In this document: positions 33,729 to 43,659 of the stretch, in pieces
Numbering within the stretch: the first letter of the stretch is position 1
How the letters are laid out: every line of letters begins with the position of its first letter
Assembly: GCA_000687655.1 (NCBI GenBank)
Contig: JHWR01000009.1
Location: 1-64,000, forward strand
Length of the DNA stretch: 64,000 nucleotides
From: Lachnospiraceae bacterium YSB2008
GTDB lineage: Bacteria; Bacillota; Clostridia; Lachnospirales; Lachnospiraceae
Direction of reading: 5' to 3'
Program-made: the position numbers and the translations under genes
The notes under the pieces: model-generated
Seen by the model: the letters and a program-made list of their open reading frames with translations, nothing else
The model's database searches: none
Told to the model about the DNA's origin: nothing

Positions 33729-34712
33729 TTAAGCAAATGCTGCAGTGATGATTGCCATTGAATATACTTCAGCGGCTGTACATCCTCTGGACAGATCATT
33801 GATAGGTGAATTAAGTCCGAGAAGTATAGGACCGTAAGCTTCGAAATTACCCATTCTCTGAGCTATCTTATAACCAATATTTCCTGCATTGATATCAGGG
33901 AATATAAATGTATTTGCATGTCCGGCAACCTGAGATGTCGGATATTTCTTACTTGCAACTGCAGGTGAAACAGCAGCATCAAACTGCATCTCACCATCTA
34001 TAGGAATGTCAGGATTACGTTCCTTAGTCTTCTTTGCAGCATTCCTCATCTTCTCAACATCCTCGCCCTTAGCAGAACCATCAGTTGAGTAACTGAGGAA
34101 TGCAACCTGAGGGTCTATTCCGAATATCTTTGCACACTTAATAGTCTCTTCTGCAATTTCAACAAGCTCGTCCTCATTTGGCTTTATATTGATACTGCAG
34201 TCACCCATTGCGAGTACTTCGCTCTTACCTGTTGCACCCGGTCTTACAAGAATGAAGCAGGATGAAACTATCTTATTTCCCGGCTTTGTCTTGATGAGCT
34301 GAAGTGCAGGTCTTACTGTATCAGCAGTTGAATATGTTGCACCGCCGAGAAGACAGTCTGCATAACCCATCTTTACAAGCATGGTACCGAAATAATTAGG
34401 CTGAAGGAGTATCTCTCTTGCTCTTCTCTCTGTAAGACCTTTGCTCTTTCTGAGTTCGAGGATCTCATCTACCATTTTATCAAAATCAGCAAAGTTAGCA
34501 GGATCTATAATATTGGCTCCACGGATATTAAAACCGCAGTCCTCTGCTTTTTCATAAATATCATTTGGATTACCAACCAGAACCGGCTTCAGAAAGCTGC
34601 TGGCAAGAAGTCGTGAAGATGCCTCAAGAACACGTGCATCTGTACCTTCTGTGAAAACTATAGTCTTTGGATTTGTCTTAAGCTTTTCTATAAGCATCCT
34701 AAAACCATACAT
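33729..34712 (-). CDS. pta: Phosphate acetyltransferase
   Basis: The enzyme converts acetyl-CoA and phosphate to acetyl phosphate and CoA. The 327-residue protein is of the short Pta type without an N-terminal regulatory domain. It shows TIVFTEGTDARVLEA near 18, GGATYSTADTVRPALQ near 120, SYSTDGSAKG near 208 and the ending GYKIAQRMGNFEAYGPILLGLNSPINDLSRG, all diagnostic. GGGGAGG precedes the ATG. The acetate kinase gene usually found next to it is not in the window. Confidence 0.95.
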   Translation of the reverse strand: MYGFRMLIEKLKTNPKTIVFTEGTDARVLEASSRLLASSFLKPVLVGNPNDIYEKAEDCGFNIRGANIIDPANFADFDKMVDEILELRKSKGLTERRAREILLQPNYFGTMLVKMGYADCLLGGATYSTADTVRPALQLIKTKPGNKIVSSCFILVRPGATGKSEVLAMGDCSINIKPNEDELVEIAEETIKCAKIFGIDPQVAFLSYSTDGSAKGEDVEKMRNAAKKTKERNPDIPIDGEMQFDAAVSPAVASKKYPTSQVAGHANTFIFPDINAGNIGYKIAQRMGNFEAYGPILLGLNSPINDLSRGCTAAEVYSMAIITAAFA

Positions 34713-34771
34713 AATATAAACCTCCCCATATATTTATAAGAAATGTATCGATATAACAAAACACGCCATAT

Positions 34772-34800
34772 ATTATATCACTTTGCAGTTATTCTTTCAA
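34772..34800 (-). promoter_or_regulatory. Promoter of pta
   Basis: On the minus strand TTGAAA (34795-34800), 17 bp, TATAAT (34772-34777), with a start near 34765. Confidence 0.75.
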
Positions 34801-34838
34801 ATACTTGAGCGCTTGTGATGTGTGTGTTCCATTTATAA

Positions 34839-35504
34839 TTATCTCTCATAGTTCAGCATATAGTCTGCAGCCACCATAAGATCTTTTGCCACATAATTAA
34901 TGTGAGTCATAAGGTCCTCATCGGGCTCAGTCATATCGGGAACCATGATGGTATGACAGCCTGCCCGGCTTGCAGAAAGTATACCATTAGGGGCATCCTC
35001 CACTGCAAAAGCCATATCCGGAGTTACTCCCATTCTCTCTGCCGCATACTGATAGACATCCGGTGAAGGTTTTCTATGTGCAACTGATTTTGCACTTATG
35101 ACTTCATCGAAGTAATCATAGAGCCCTGCCCTCTTCAGATAATCCTCTGTCTTTTTTATTTCGGTAGCGGTTGCAACTCCGAGCCGCACTCCATTTCCCC
35201 TGAGTTTTGTAAGAGCCTCCTTCACCATAGGTTTAAGAGGTATATCCATTCCTTCCATAACAGGTTCCATAAGTTTCTTTCTGTATTCACGGAGATCATC
35301 ATATGCTGTAGGAATGCCTGTCAGCTTTTCACCTAGAATAAGCCCATACTCTCTTGCAAGGCTTCTGAAGCTGAGAATATCCTCCTTTGTTAAGTCAAAC
35401 CCAAGCTCCTCTGCTGCAATCCCCCAGTATTTCTGATATATCTTTTCTGTGTCAATAAGTGTTCCGTCCATATCGAACAAGGCTGTTTTTATACGTCTAT
35501 CCAT
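34839..35504 (-). CDS. HAD-superfamily hydrolase (beta-phosphoglucomutase-like)
   Basis: The 221-residue protein has HAD motif I FDMDGTLIDTE near residue 10, a helical C1 cap, motif II VATAT near 114, the Lys region AKSVAHRKPSPDVY near 142 and motif III AVEDAPNGILSA near 168. This is the subfamily that includes phosphoglycolate phosphatases and beta-phosphoglucomutases; no specific substrate can be read. It lies 13 bp after pgeF on the same strand and is probably co-transcribed with it. Confidence 0.92.
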   Translation of the reverse strand: MDRRIKTALFDMDGTLIDTEKIYQKYWGIAAEELGFDLTKEDILSFRSLAREYGLILGEKLTGIPTAYDDLREYRKKLMEPVMEGMDIPLKPMVKEALTKLRGNGVRLGVATATEIKKTEDYLKRAGLYDYFDEVISAKSVAHRKPSPDVYQYAAERMGVTPDMAFAVEDAPNGILSASRAGCHTIMVPDMTEPDEDLMTHINYVAKDLMVAADYMLNYER

Positions 35505-35517
35505 TTTTATCTCTCTT

Positions 35518-36390
35518 TCAGATTAACGAAATAATTCCTGCATTCAGGCCTCTCTTCCCATTGGTAAATCTATGGGAGAAGAATACATCATGATACTTCA
35601 TGGTACAGAGCCCGGAACAATATATATGTTCCCTGAGAACACCATCAGCCATGAGTAATGCCGTATTCGCATTCCATAGACTGAGCTGATACTTTCCGTT
35701 CGTTTTTTCATAGTAAATATCCGAACGCTGAGCGGCATCCACAATTGCTGCATCTATTGCATCTATTACCGTTTTATCAACTTCATAGTTTTCAATCCCT
35801 ATGGAAGGTCCTATAGCCACTTTAATATCTGAAGGATCAGAGCCATATAGCTCTGCCATCTTTCTTATCACTTTTCCGGCTATTCCAAGCGTTGTACCAC
35901 GCCACCCGGCATGAGCGGATGCGATAACTCCATTTACGGGATCATGAAAAAGAAGTGGCACACAATCCGCTCCAAATACAATGAGCGGAAGATTCTTTAC
36001 ATTTGTAATCTGCGCATCTATCTCAAAATGTGTGAGCGACCGGGTTATACCATCTCCTGCATCCTTCTCTTCGGCTATCAGAATATTGGTCTTGTGAACC
36101 TGATTCGGACAGGATATCCTCGAACTGTCTATACCAATACTTTTACCTATCCTTCTGTAGTTTTCCATGACACTTTCCCTGTCATCATCAAGATTCGTGG
36201 CCAGATTGAGAGAACGGAATATGCCCACACTCACTCCACCGAGTCTGGTAGAGAAGCCGTGGCGTATACCGGGAGCAGTAAATCCTGTCATCTCTATATA
36301 TGGAACAGTATCTCTGTTAACCACCTTCATCTCCGATGTGTCATTTATATCGTTAATGAACTCCAAGTCATTCATCATAAGCGTCCCCAT
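35518..36390 (-). CDS. pgeF: PgeF/YfiH laccase-domain purine nucleoside phosphorylase
   Basis: A multicopper-polyphenol-oxidase-like protein of the PgeF/YfiH family, reported to correct peptidoglycan editing errors and to act on purine nucleosides. The 290-residue product shows RHGFSTRLGGVS near 42, CPNQVHKTNI near 95, GADCVPLLFHDP near 140 and SAHAGWRGTT near 158, with the conserved Cys and His of the metal site. An alternative start at 36378 has a better-spaced GGGGA. It is divergent from the XRE gene. Confidence 0.93.
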   Translation of the reverse strand: MGTLMMNDLEFINDINDTSEMKVVNRDTVPYIEMTGFTAPGIRHGFSTRLGGVSVGIFRSLNLATNLDDDRESVMENYRRIGKSIGIDSSRISCPNQVHKTNILIAEEKDAGDGITRSLTHFEIDAQITNVKNLPLIVFGADCVPLLFHDPVNGVIASAHAGWRGTTLGIAGKVIRKMAELYGSDPSDIKVAIGPSIGIENYEVDKTVIDAIDAAIVDAAQRSDIYYEKTNGKYQLSLWNANTALLMADGVLREHIYCSGLCTMKYHDVFFSHRFTNGKRGLNAGIISLI

Positions 36391-36452
36391 TTACTTTTAT
36401 TTGTGGTATATTGTAATAGAAAATAACCTATGTCTTCAAGAAGGAGTTTCTT

Positions 36453-36695
36453 ATGGTCTTTGAAACAGACGAAAAGCTTTACAGTACCCTGGAAGAAAAC
36501 ATCAAATACTTCAGAAACAAAGCAGGCTTGTCCCAGAAAGAGCTTGCCGAAAAATCCGGAGTCAGTCTGAGTTATATATCAAAACTGGAATCGCATGTAT
36601 GTATGAAAAATGTATCGATATCCACTCTTAACCGTATTGCAAACGCCCTGGATATAAGGCTTGCAAGATTGTTTGAGAAAAGGCCTAAGTTTTAG
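36453..36695 (+). CDS. XRE-family HTH regulator, 80 residues
   Basis: A small DNA-binding protein consisting almost only of a lambda-repressor-like helix-turn-helix: NIKYFRNKAGLSQKELAEKSGVSLSYISKLE, then ISTLNRIANALDIRLARLF. AAGAAGGAG lies 6 bases before the ATG. It is divergent from pgeF across a 62-bp gap, so autoregulation and control of pgeF are possible. No phage genes surround it. The tRNA-Arg promoter starts 2 bp after its stop. Confidence 0.92.
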   Translation: MVFETDEKLYSTLEENIKYFRNKAGLSQKELAEKSGVSLSYISKLESHVCMKNVSISTLNRIANALDIRLARLFEKRPKF

Positions 36696-36696
36696 C

Positions 36697-36725
36697 TTGA
36701 CGTATATTGAAACAGGTTATATAAT
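36697..36725 (+). promoter_or_regulatory. Promoter of tRNA-Arg
   Basis: TTGACG (36697-36702), 17 bp, TATAAT (36720-36725), 27 bases before the tRNA. Confidence 0.75.
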
Positions 36726-36752
36726 ACCTATTGCTGTTCGAAAGACAGATAA

Positions 36753-36826
36753 GCGTTCTTAGCTCAGCTGGATAGAGCGTCTGGCTACGGACCAGAAGGT
36801 CGGGGGTTCGAATCCTCTAGGACGCA
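36753..36826 (+). tRNA. tRNA-Arg (anticodon ACG)
   Basis: Acceptor stem GCGTTCT/AGGACGC (one G-U), anticodon stem TCTGG/CCAGA with loop CTACGGA, T loop TTCGAAT. CCA is not encoded. The ACG anticodon is normally edited to ICG. Confidence 0.96.
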
Positions 36827-36833
36827 TAAAAGA

Positions 36834-36862
36834 AGCCGCAAACTTATGTTTGCGGCTTTTGT
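36834..36862 (+). terminator. Terminator of tRNA-Arg
   Basis: AGCCGCAAAC-ttat-GTTTGCGGCT, a 10-bp perfect stem, followed by TTTTG. It lies 14 bases past the ftsH stop and may serve both strands. Confidence 0.85.
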
Positions 36863-36871
36863 TATATCTTA

Positions 36872-39157
36872 CTATTTCTCCCAAGGCATCTTGACTTCTT
36901 TAGGTGCAAGCTCCTCATCACTCGGATCCTCAACAGGGCCTTCCATGCCTTCATATATCGGCTCTGTATCTTCGTCCGGTACATCAACATCATAGTTAGG
37001 AAGCTCCGGTCCTACATCCTGAGATGTATATGCCTCTTCCACCTCAGTCTTAACCTTTGTCTTTTTCTTTTTCTTCGCGCCCTTGGCAGCAGCCTTGATC
37101 TCTGCTTTAAGAGTCTTAGCAACTTTGGATACCTTGCTCTGCTTAACTGACTCTTCTATCTCAAGGCGTTCAGCTGCACTGAGTTCTGAATAAACTCTGT
37201 GCTTCTTTGCAACCTCATTATATATCCTCATGAACTCTTCACCGGTTATAGTTTCATGCTCAATCAGATAAGCTGCAATAGCATCAAGAATCTTCTCATT
37301 CTTCTTAAGAAGTATATATGCTTTCTTGTATGCCTTATTAATGATATTCCTTACTTCAGTATCTATATCAGCAGCAGTCTCATCCGAACAGTTCAGATAA
37401 GTTCTTCTGTCAAGGTACTCACCTGTCATATCCTCAAGCTGAACCATACCGAATTTTTCAGACATACCATACATGGTAACCATTGCTCTTGCACGCTTAG
37501 TTGCCTGCTCTATATCGTTTGACGCTCCATTTGTAACAGAATCAAACTTGATAGCTTCTGCAGCACGACCACCCATGGTGATGACTATGTCATTTTCCAT
37601 CTCAGTTTTGGTCTCAAGATACTTCTCTTCTTCAGGAACCTGCCATACATATCCGAGTGCACCGTTTGTTCTCGGTATTATAGTGATACGCTGAACAGGC
37701 ATTGTATTCTTCTGAAGAGTAGTAAGAAGCGCATGTCCTGTCTCGTGATATGCAACTATACGTTTCTCCTCAGGACTCAGAAGTCGGTCTTTCTTTTCCT
37801 TACCGGCAAAGACTACTTCAACTGATTCCATGAGATCCTTCTGTGATACAAGGTTTCTCTTATTTTTAACAGCAAGAATAGCTGCTTCATTTATGATATT
37901 CGCAAGATCGGCACCTACTGCACCACTTGTTGCAAGTGCGAGTTCATGGAGGTTAACAGTTTCATCCAGTTTAACATCCTTACTGTGAACTCTGAGGATA
38001 TCTTCTCTTCCCTTGAGATCCGGTTTTTCAACAACAACACGTCTGTCGAAACGTCCCGGTCTGAGAAGTGCCTTATCAAGAACTTCAGGTCTGTTAGTAG
38101 CCGCAAGAACTATGATACCCTTGCTGCTGTCGAAACCATCCATTTCTGCAAGAAGCTGGTTCAGAGTCTGTTCTCTCTCTGAATCGCCACCCATGTGTCT
38201 GGTATCACGACTGCGTCCTATGGCATCAATCTCGTCAATGAAGACTATACAAGGTGCCATACTGTTTGCCTGCTTGAAGAGGTCTCTTACACGCGAAGCA
38301 CCTACACCGACATAGAGCTCTACGAACTCTGAACCGGATATAGAGAAAAATGGAACGTCAGCCTCACCTGCAACCGCCTTTGCAAGAAGCGTCTTACCTG
38401 TACCCGGAGGGCCTACCAGAAGCGCCCCCTTCGGAAGCTTGGCACCTATATCAACGTACTTATCAGGATTGTGAAGGAAGTCAACCATCTCCTCGAGGGA
38501 TTCCTTAGCTTCTTCTTCTCCGGCAACATCTTTAAATGTAATGCCGGTCTTCTTCTGAACATACATCTTGGCATTTGATTTGCCAACTCCCATGATACCG
38601 CTGCCCTTGGTCACATTCCTGAGTATCAGTGACATGACAAAGTATATGACTACAAGCATTATGATATAGAAGATTATCGATCTGATAAATGCTGTGCTTC
38701 CTTCATCAATAACTGTAAACTTAACCTTTGCTGATTTCAGTCTGTCTACAAGCTTATAATCATCTGTTCTTACAACGGTATACTTAACAGTCTGAGCAGG
38801 ATTGTCCTGAGTTTTTGGTGTGAATTCTATACGGTTAGTATAGATTTCAACATCTGTAACTTCGCCCGAATCAAGCTTCTCAAGGAATTCGCTGTAGCTG
38901 ATTTCCTTTGTTCCTGCATTCATGAAATTCTTATACTGAAGTATGAATATCAGCGACAGTACTACAGATATGATAAGAACTATGATCGTGGAACTGAATC
39001 CCCCCGGTCTTCTGCTGTTATCATTATTGTTTATATCATTGTTATTGTTTCTGTTGTTGTAGTCATTCCTCTTCTTGAAATTATAGTCATTATCGTAGTT
39101 TCCACCACCCTGACCATCATAATCATTCTTAGGATTTGAACTTAAAAATCTTGACAT
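36872..39157 (-). CDS. ftsH: ATP-dependent zinc metalloprotease FtsH
   Basis: A membrane-anchored AAA+ protease that degrades damaged membrane and regulatory proteins. The 761-residue protein has an Asn/Asp/Arg-rich cytoplasmic start of about 50 residues, helices near 56-76 and 163-183, Walker A GPPGTGKT near 247, Walker B VFIDEID near 306, the SRH region near 360 and the zinc motif HETGH near 470. After the peptidase comes a long Lys-rich then acidic tail (about 680-761), making it longer than most FtsH (about 610-700). It lies 23 bp after glyA. Confidence 0.97.
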   Translation of the reverse strand: MSRFLSSNPKNDYDGQGGGNYDNDYNFKKRNDYNNRNNNNDINNNDNSRRPGGFSSTIIVLIISVVLSLIFILQYKNFMNAGTKEISYSEFLEKLDSGEVTDVEIYTNRIEFTPKTQDNPAQTVKYTVVRTDDYKLVDRLKSAKVKFTVIDEGSTAFIRSIIFYIIMLVVIYFVMSLILRNVTKGSGIMGVGKSNAKMYVQKKTGITFKDVAGEEEAKESLEEMVDFLHNPDKYVDIGAKLPKGALLVGPPGTGKTLLAKAVAGEADVPFFSISGSEFVELYVGVGASRVRDLFKQANSMAPCIVFIDEIDAIGRSRDTRHMGGDSEREQTLNQLLAEMDGFDSSKGIIVLAATNRPEVLDKALLRPGRFDRRVVVEKPDLKGREDILRVHSKDVKLDETVNLHELALATSGAVGADLANIINEAAILAVKNKRNLVSQKDLMESVEVVFAGKEKKDRLLSPEEKRIVAYHETGHALLTTLQKNTMPVQRITIIPRTNGALGYVWQVPEEEKYLETKTEMENDIVITMGGRAAEAIKFDSVTNGASNDIEQATKRARAMVTMYGMSEKFGMVQLEDMTGEYLDRRTYLNCSDETAADIDTEVRNIINKAYKKAYILLKKNEKILDAIAAYLIEHETITGEEFMRIYNEVAKKHRVYSELSAAERLEIEESVKQSKVSKVAKTLKAEIKAAAKGAKKKKKTKVKTEVEEAYTSQDVGPELPNYDVDVPDEDTEPIYEGMEGPVEDPSDEELAPKEVKMPWEK

Positions 39158-39180
39158 ATTAATCTCTCATCATTAATCAA

Positions 39181-40428
39181 CTAGAACATCTCTCCGCCAT
39201 AAAGTGGATATCTGTCTGTAATATCTTTAACAAGTGCTTCAGCCTTAGCCATATCCTTATCGATGATAGCAGCCTTGAATGCATCTGCTATGATATACAT
39301 ATCTTCCTTAACAGCACCACGTGTTGTTACTGCAGGTGTACCAACTCTGATACCACTTGTAACAAATGGGCTCTTTGGATCGTTTGGAACTGTATTTTTA
39401 TTAACTGTTATATGTACTTCATCAAGAAGCTTCTCAACTTCCTTACCTGTAAGTCCAAGGTTCTGAAGGTCAACAAGCATAAGGTGATTGTCTGTACCGC
39501 CTGATACTATATTGAAGCCTCTCTCCTGAAGTGCACTTGCAAGTGTAGCTGCGTTCTCAACAACTCTTGACATATACTCCTTGTACTCATCTGAAAGAGC
39601 TTCCTTGAAGCAAACTGCCTTACCTGCGATAACATGCATGAGCGGACCACCCTGGATTCCTGGGAATACAGCCTTATTAAAGTTATACTTCTCATTTACA
39701 GCATTGCTGCAGAGTATCATACCACCTCTAGGTCCACGAAGTGTCTTATGTGTTGTTGTAGTTGTGATATCTGCATATGGGATTGGGCTCATGTGCTTTC
39801 CTGCTGCAACAAGTCCTGCGATATGAGCCATATCTACCATGAGAACTGCTCCTACTTCATCAGCTATCTCACGGAACTTCTTGAAATCAATCTCTCTTGC
39901 ATATGCTGATGCACCTGCAACGATAAGCTTAGGCTGGCATTCCTTAGCTATACGAAGAACCTCATCGTAATCTATACGTCCCTCATCGTTTACTCCGTAA
40001 GGAACACAGTTGTAATTCTTACCTGACATATTTACCGGTGAACCGTGAGTAAGGTGTCCGCCGTGATCAAGGTTCATACCCATAAATGTATCGCCCGGTT
40101 CAAGTACTGCAAAGAATACTGCCATATTTGCCTGAGCTCCTGAATGCGGCTGAACATTTACATACTCTGCACCGAAAAGCTCTTTTGCTCTTTCTCTTGC
40201 AAGATCTTCAACTACATCAACGAACTGGCATCCACCGTAGTATCTCTTTCCGGGATAACCTTCTGCGTACTTATTTGTAAGTGGGCTTCCCATAGCAGCC
40301 ATAACTGCCTTAGAAGCAATATTCTCAGAAGCTATAAGCTCCAGATTCTGATTCTGACGATTGATCTCATCAGTCATAGCTGCAGCAACTTCTGCATCAC
40401 CCTTAAGTATCTCTTCAAAACTATACAT
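39181..40428 (-). CDS. glyA: Serine hydroxymethyltransferase
   Basis: A PLP enzyme that interconverts serine and glycine while loading tetrahydrofolate with a one-carbon unit. The 415-residue protein matches the family length. It shows [12 protein letters not shown] near 31, [15 protein letters not shown] near 52, the PLP Lys in [14 protein letters not shown] near 226 and the ending PLYGGEMF-like. It lies between uraA and ftsH, 30 bp after uraA with GGAGG before the ATG. It links metabolically to metH at 53889. Confidence 0.97.
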   Translation of the reverse strand: MYSFEEILKGDAEVAAAMTDEINRQNQNLELIASENIASKAVMAAMGSPLTNKYAEGYPGKRYYGGCQFVDVVEDLARERAKELFGAEYVNVQPHSGAQANMAVFFAVLEPGDTFMGMNLDHGGHLTHGSPVNMSGKNYNCVPYGVNDEGRIDYDEVLRIAKECQPKLIVAGASAYAREIDFKKFREIADEVGAVLMVDMAHIAGLVAAGKHMSPIPYADITTTTTHKTLRGPRGGMILCSNAVNEKYNFNKAVFPGIQGGPLMHVIAGKAVCFKEALSDEYKEYMSRVVENAATLASALQERGFNIVSGGTDNHLMLVDLQNLGLTGKEVEKLLDEVHITVNKNTVPNDPKSPFVTSGIRVGTPAVTTRGAVKEDMYIIADAFKAAIIDKDMAKAEALVKDITDRYPLYGGEMF

Positions 40429-40458
40429 TTTTATTTTCCTCCTTGAATATATCTTACA

Positions 40459-41898
40459 CTACTTTGCGTCATCAGTAGCTTCTTTTCCATTTTTATTCAT
40501 GTTTTCAAAATCAAAGTCCTTACCCGGAAGCACTGCATTGAGTATGATACCCACAAGTGCGCCTACAGCAAGACCTGAAAGTGATATTGTAATCTTGGCA
40601 CCTGCCGGACCAACCTGGAAGGCAACCGCACCTGCTGCACTGTACTTAATACCTATTGAAAGCACAAGTATAAGGGCTGCAATGATTACATTTCTTGTCT
40701 TATTGAAATCAACTTTATTTTCAACAATGTTTCGTACACCGACTGCTGATATCATTCCGTAGAGTACAAGTGAGATGCCACCGAGTACCGGAACAGGCAT
40801 AGCAGATATGCATGCTGCTATCTTTGGTGAGAAACTGAATACTATCGCAAATACTGCCGCGAGTCTGACAACCACCGGATCAAATACTCTTGAAAGTGTA
40901 AGCACTCCTGTATTCTCTCCATAAGTAGTATTTGCAGGTGCTCCGAAGAGTGATGCAATAGTCGTAGCAAGTCCGTCACCAGTAAGGGTTCTGTGAAGTC
41001 CCGGATCTGCTATATAGTTTCTGTCTACCGTTGAAGATATAGCTGATATATCTCCTATATGCTCTACTATTGTTGCGAGGGCTATAGGCACTATAGTAAA
41101 TATAGATGATATCAGGAGTTTTACATCCGGCTCCTTTAACATATGGAATACCGTATCCTGATACTGAAATGGAAGTCCTATCCATGGTGCAGTCTTTATG
41201 GCCTCTATCTTTGCTGTATCAAGAAGCTGAAGTGACTCAAATCCACCGAGACATATGATGGACTTTTCTCCTATTGTAACAGTCTCTCCAAATGCAATAG
41301 CAAGTATCACTGCTACAAATGATGCGCCGAGAACGCCTATTATGATAGGAACTATCTTGATCATTCCCTTACCAAAAATATTGCAGATGATTATTATCAG
41401 TATGGCTATTACCGCAATCAGCCAGTTTGTTGAACAGTTATCAACTGCTGACTGTGAAAGCGTCAGACCGATTGCAACTATGATTGGTCCCGTTACTATC
41501 GGTGGAAAATACTTCATGACCTCATTCGCACCAAAAGCCTTGAATAATCCGGCAAGGATAATATATACAAGTCCTGCGCAGGCAACTCCGAAACATGCGT
41601 ATGGGAGAAGCTCAGGTTCTCCATTAGGTGCTATGGCAAAGTATCCTGCAAGAAATGCAAATGATGAGCCGAGGAATACAGGCACCTTTCTCTTGGTCAC
41701 AAGATGAAACAGAAGCGTTCCCAGTCCGGCGAACAGAAGTGTTGCTGAAACCGAAAGTCCTGTAAGTGCAGGGACAAGAACCGTCGAACCAAACATTGCA
41801 AACATATGCTGAAGTCCGAGTACTATCATCTTTGGAGTACCAAGCGTTTTGGCATCATATACAGCAGGTGCCAATTCCTTGTTTTCATTATTTTCCAT
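40459..41898 (-). CDS. uraA: Uracil/xanthine permease (NCS2 family)
   Basis: A proton-coupled nucleobase permease with about 14 membrane helices in 479 residues. It carries GLQHMFAMFGSTVLVPALTG near 28, FLGSSFAFLAG near 75 and the family region TTIASLFGAPANTTYGENTGVL near 310, with the Glu that contacts the pyrimidine ring. UraA is more likely than a xanthine permease by these motifs. A good promoter lies before it. No PyrR-type leader is evident. Confidence 0.92.
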   Translation of the reverse strand: MENNENKELAPAVYDAKTLGTPKMIVLGLQHMFAMFGSTVLVPALTGLSVSATLLFAGLGTLLFHLVTKRKVPVFLGSSFAFLAGYFAIAPNGEPELLPYACFGVACAGLVYIILAGLFKAFGANEVMKYFPPIVTGPIIVAIGLTLSQSAVDNCSTNWLIAVIAILIIIICNIFGKGMIKIVPIIIGVLGASFVAVILAIAFGETVTIGEKSIICLGGFESLQLLDTAKIEAIKTAPWIGLPFQYQDTVFHMLKEPDVKLLISSIFTIVPIALATIVEHIGDISAISSTVDRNYIADPGLHRTLTGDGLATTIASLFGAPANTTYGENTGVLTLSRVFDPVVVRLAAVFAIVFSFSPKIAACISAMPVPVLGGISLVLYGMISAVGVRNIVENKVDFNKTRNVIIAALILVLSIGIKYSAAGAVAFQVGPAGAKITISLSGLAVGALVGIILNAVLPGKDFDFENMNKNGKEATDDAK

Positions 41899-41965
41899 AA
41901 GAAAACCTCCATCTTATTAAACTATATTGAGGTGAGTCTTCTCTCTCGAAAACACACCACCCTAT

Positions 41966-41994
41966 ATAATACCTTTAAGGGAGCTTTTTTACAA
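41966..41994 (-). promoter_or_regulatory. Promoter of the uraA-glyA-ftsH run
   Basis: On the minus strand TTGTAA (41989-41994), 17 bp, TATTAT (41966-41971), with a start near 41959. Confidence 0.65.
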
Positions 41995-42002
41995 TTGTTT
42001 TT

Positions 42003-42365
42003 TCAAGAAGCCACTTCACTCGTTGCGACTATATCCACTCCTGTTCCTGCCACATTCTTCAGAACAGTATCCCCTATGTAAACAGGCTTCTTAACAGTAA
42101 CTGTTTTGAGTTCACGAACTATATCAAATATTTTATCCTTAGGAATATCTGAGGCAGTTTTAACAGAAACCACTGTTCCACCCTCTACTTTAACACTGGA
42201 AGTAACAATCCTTGTCGGAGCTGTCAGCTCTTTTCTGGCATACGCATCACCCCTCGGACAGGTATTTCCGGTTACAGAAAGAATCTCTCCTCCCTTCATC
42301 GTAACACTTATCTGGCATCCCAGAGGACAGCATATACATGTGAGTTCCTTTACTTCTTCATTCAT
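42003..42365 (-). CDS. DUF1667 redox-associated protein
   Basis: A 120-residue cytoplasmic protein with CICCPLGCQISV near residue 10 and NTCPRGDAYARKEL near 32, cysteine clusters that suggest an iron-sulfur centre, and the remainder typical of DUF1667. Members are nearly always encoded with two flavoproteins of the glycerol-phosphate oxidase type, as here. It is 17 bp after the FAD oxidoreductase gene. The usual explanation is electron transfer within that complex. Confidence 0.9.
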   Translation of the reverse strand: MNEEVKELTCICCPLGCQISVTMKGGEILSVTGNTCPRGDAYARKELTAPTRIVTSSVKVEGGTVVSVKTASDIPKDKIFDIVRELKTVTVKKPVYIGDTVLKNVAGTGVDIVATSEVAS

Positions 42366-42382
42366 GGTCTGTGTCCCCCTTT

Positions 42383-43648
42383 CTACGATTCTTCTATTCT
42401 GACAGTTATAGTCTTTGGTCTTTCGTTTTCCTCAAAATACTTTTTCAGTATCAGAAGCTCCTCCATCTCTCCGGGTGCGACTACAGGTCTTTTCTTTGAA
42501 ACTATAACCTTATCGTCAAAGAGAAGCTGAACGGTACATTTCTTTATTACCCTTCCCACTCTGAAACGAAGTGTCAGCCTGTCACTGAGAGTATCCGGAT
42601 CTATCTTTGCAGGGACAGTGTATCTTGCTCCATCTGTTGCAATTATATCTATATATGAACTCTCTTTTGCATCGGTTCCGTTCTTAATATATTCAGCAGC
42701 ATGAAGACCTGCTGCAGATGCTTCTTCAGAAACGTAATCAACCAGATCATGCACATGAAGAACGTTTCCGCATGCAAATACGCCGTCGATATTTGTCGCG
42801 AGGTTGTTATCCACGACAGGACCTCCCGTAACCGGGCTTATAGTAACATTCATCTCGCGGGACAGTTCATTTTCAGGAAGAAGTCCACAGGAAAGAAGAA
42901 GCGTATCACAAGGAATCTCTTCTTCGGTTCCCGGTATCGGTACATTCTTTTCGTCTACCGCTGCTATCGTAACGCTTTCAACTCTTTCCTTGCCCTTAAT
43001 ATCAACTACTGTGTGTGAAAGCATCAGCGGTATATCAAAATCATTCAGGCACTGAACTATATTTCTCTTAAGTCCTCCGGAATAAGGCATGAGTTCCGCT
43101 ACCACCTTAACCTTTGCACCTTCCAGAGTCATACGTCTTGCCATAATAAGACCTATATCTCCTGAGCCAAGTATTACAACCTCTCTGCCCGGCATAACTC
43201 CTTCAATATTTACCATACGCTGGGCCGTGCCTGCAGTATATATTCCTGCCGGTCTGAATCCCGGTATGTTCAGGGCACCTCTCGGTCTCTCCCTGCAGCC
43301 CATCGCAAGTATTATCGCATCCGCCCGGAAGTTTTCTATCCCCCTGTCTCTGCTCATGAGAGTAACCTGCTTTTCAGGAGATACATTTATTACCATGGTA
43401 TTAAGAACATAAGGAATCTCAAGTTCTTTTACTCTCTTCTCGAATCTTGCGGCATATTCAGGCCCGGTAAGTTCTTCCTTAAATGTATGAAGCCCGAATC
43501 CGTTATGTATGCACTGATTAAGAATACCTCCAAGTCTGTCGTCTCTTTCGACTATGAGGATATCGTCAATTCCATTTTCTTTTGCAGCTACTGCCGCAGC
43601 AAGGCCTGCAGGACCGCCGCCTATTATTATAAGACTCTTCTTATCCAT
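42383..43648 (-). CDS. FAD/NAD(P)-dependent oxidoreductase, glpO/DUF1667 module
   Basis: The start is the ATG at 43648, after GGGGGTGA and 11 bp past the previous stop; a TTG six codons earlier is less likely. The 421-residue protein has FAD motif IIGGGPAGLAAA, a second dinucleotide motif ILGSGDIGLIMARRM near 160 and a FAD-closing segment DGVFACGNVLHVHDLVD near 290. It is like the second flavoprotein in three-gene clusters that accompany GlpO-like proteins and DUF1667, probably passing electrons between the substrate oxidase and NAD or an acceptor. Confidence 0.9.
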   Translation of the reverse strand: MDKKSLIIIGGGPAGLAAAVAAKENGIDDILIVERDDRLGGILNQCIHNGFGLHTFKEELTGPEYAARFEKRVKELEIPYVLNTMVINVSPEKQVTLMSRDRGIENFRADAIILAMGCRERPRGALNIPGFRPAGIYTAGTAQRMVNIEGVMPGREVVILGSGDIGLIMARRMTLEGAKVKVVAELMPYSGGLKRNIVQCLNDFDIPLMLSHTVVDIKGKERVESVTIAAVDEKNVPIPGTEEEIPCDTLLLSCGLLPENELSREMNVTISPVTGGPVVDNNLATNIDGVFACGNVLHVHDLVDYVSEEASAAGLHAAEYIKNGTDAKESSYIDIIATDGARYTVPAKIDPDTLSDRLTLRFRVGRVIKKCTVQLLFDDKVIVSKKRPVVAPGEMEELLILKKYFEENERPKTITVRIEES

Positions 43649-43659
43649 GCGATCACCCC

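Noticed and set aside
35911-36426. A 171-codon open frame on the plus strand
   Set aside because: It is antisense to pgeF, which carries diagnostic motifs.
25335-36826. An integrated element between the two tRNA genes
   Set aside because: No integrase, no duplicated tRNA 3' end and the intervening genes are ordinary chromosomal functions.
41895-41960. PyrR-type attenuator before uraA
   Set aside because: The short leader lacks the conserved PyrR-binding loop and has no terminator hairpin.
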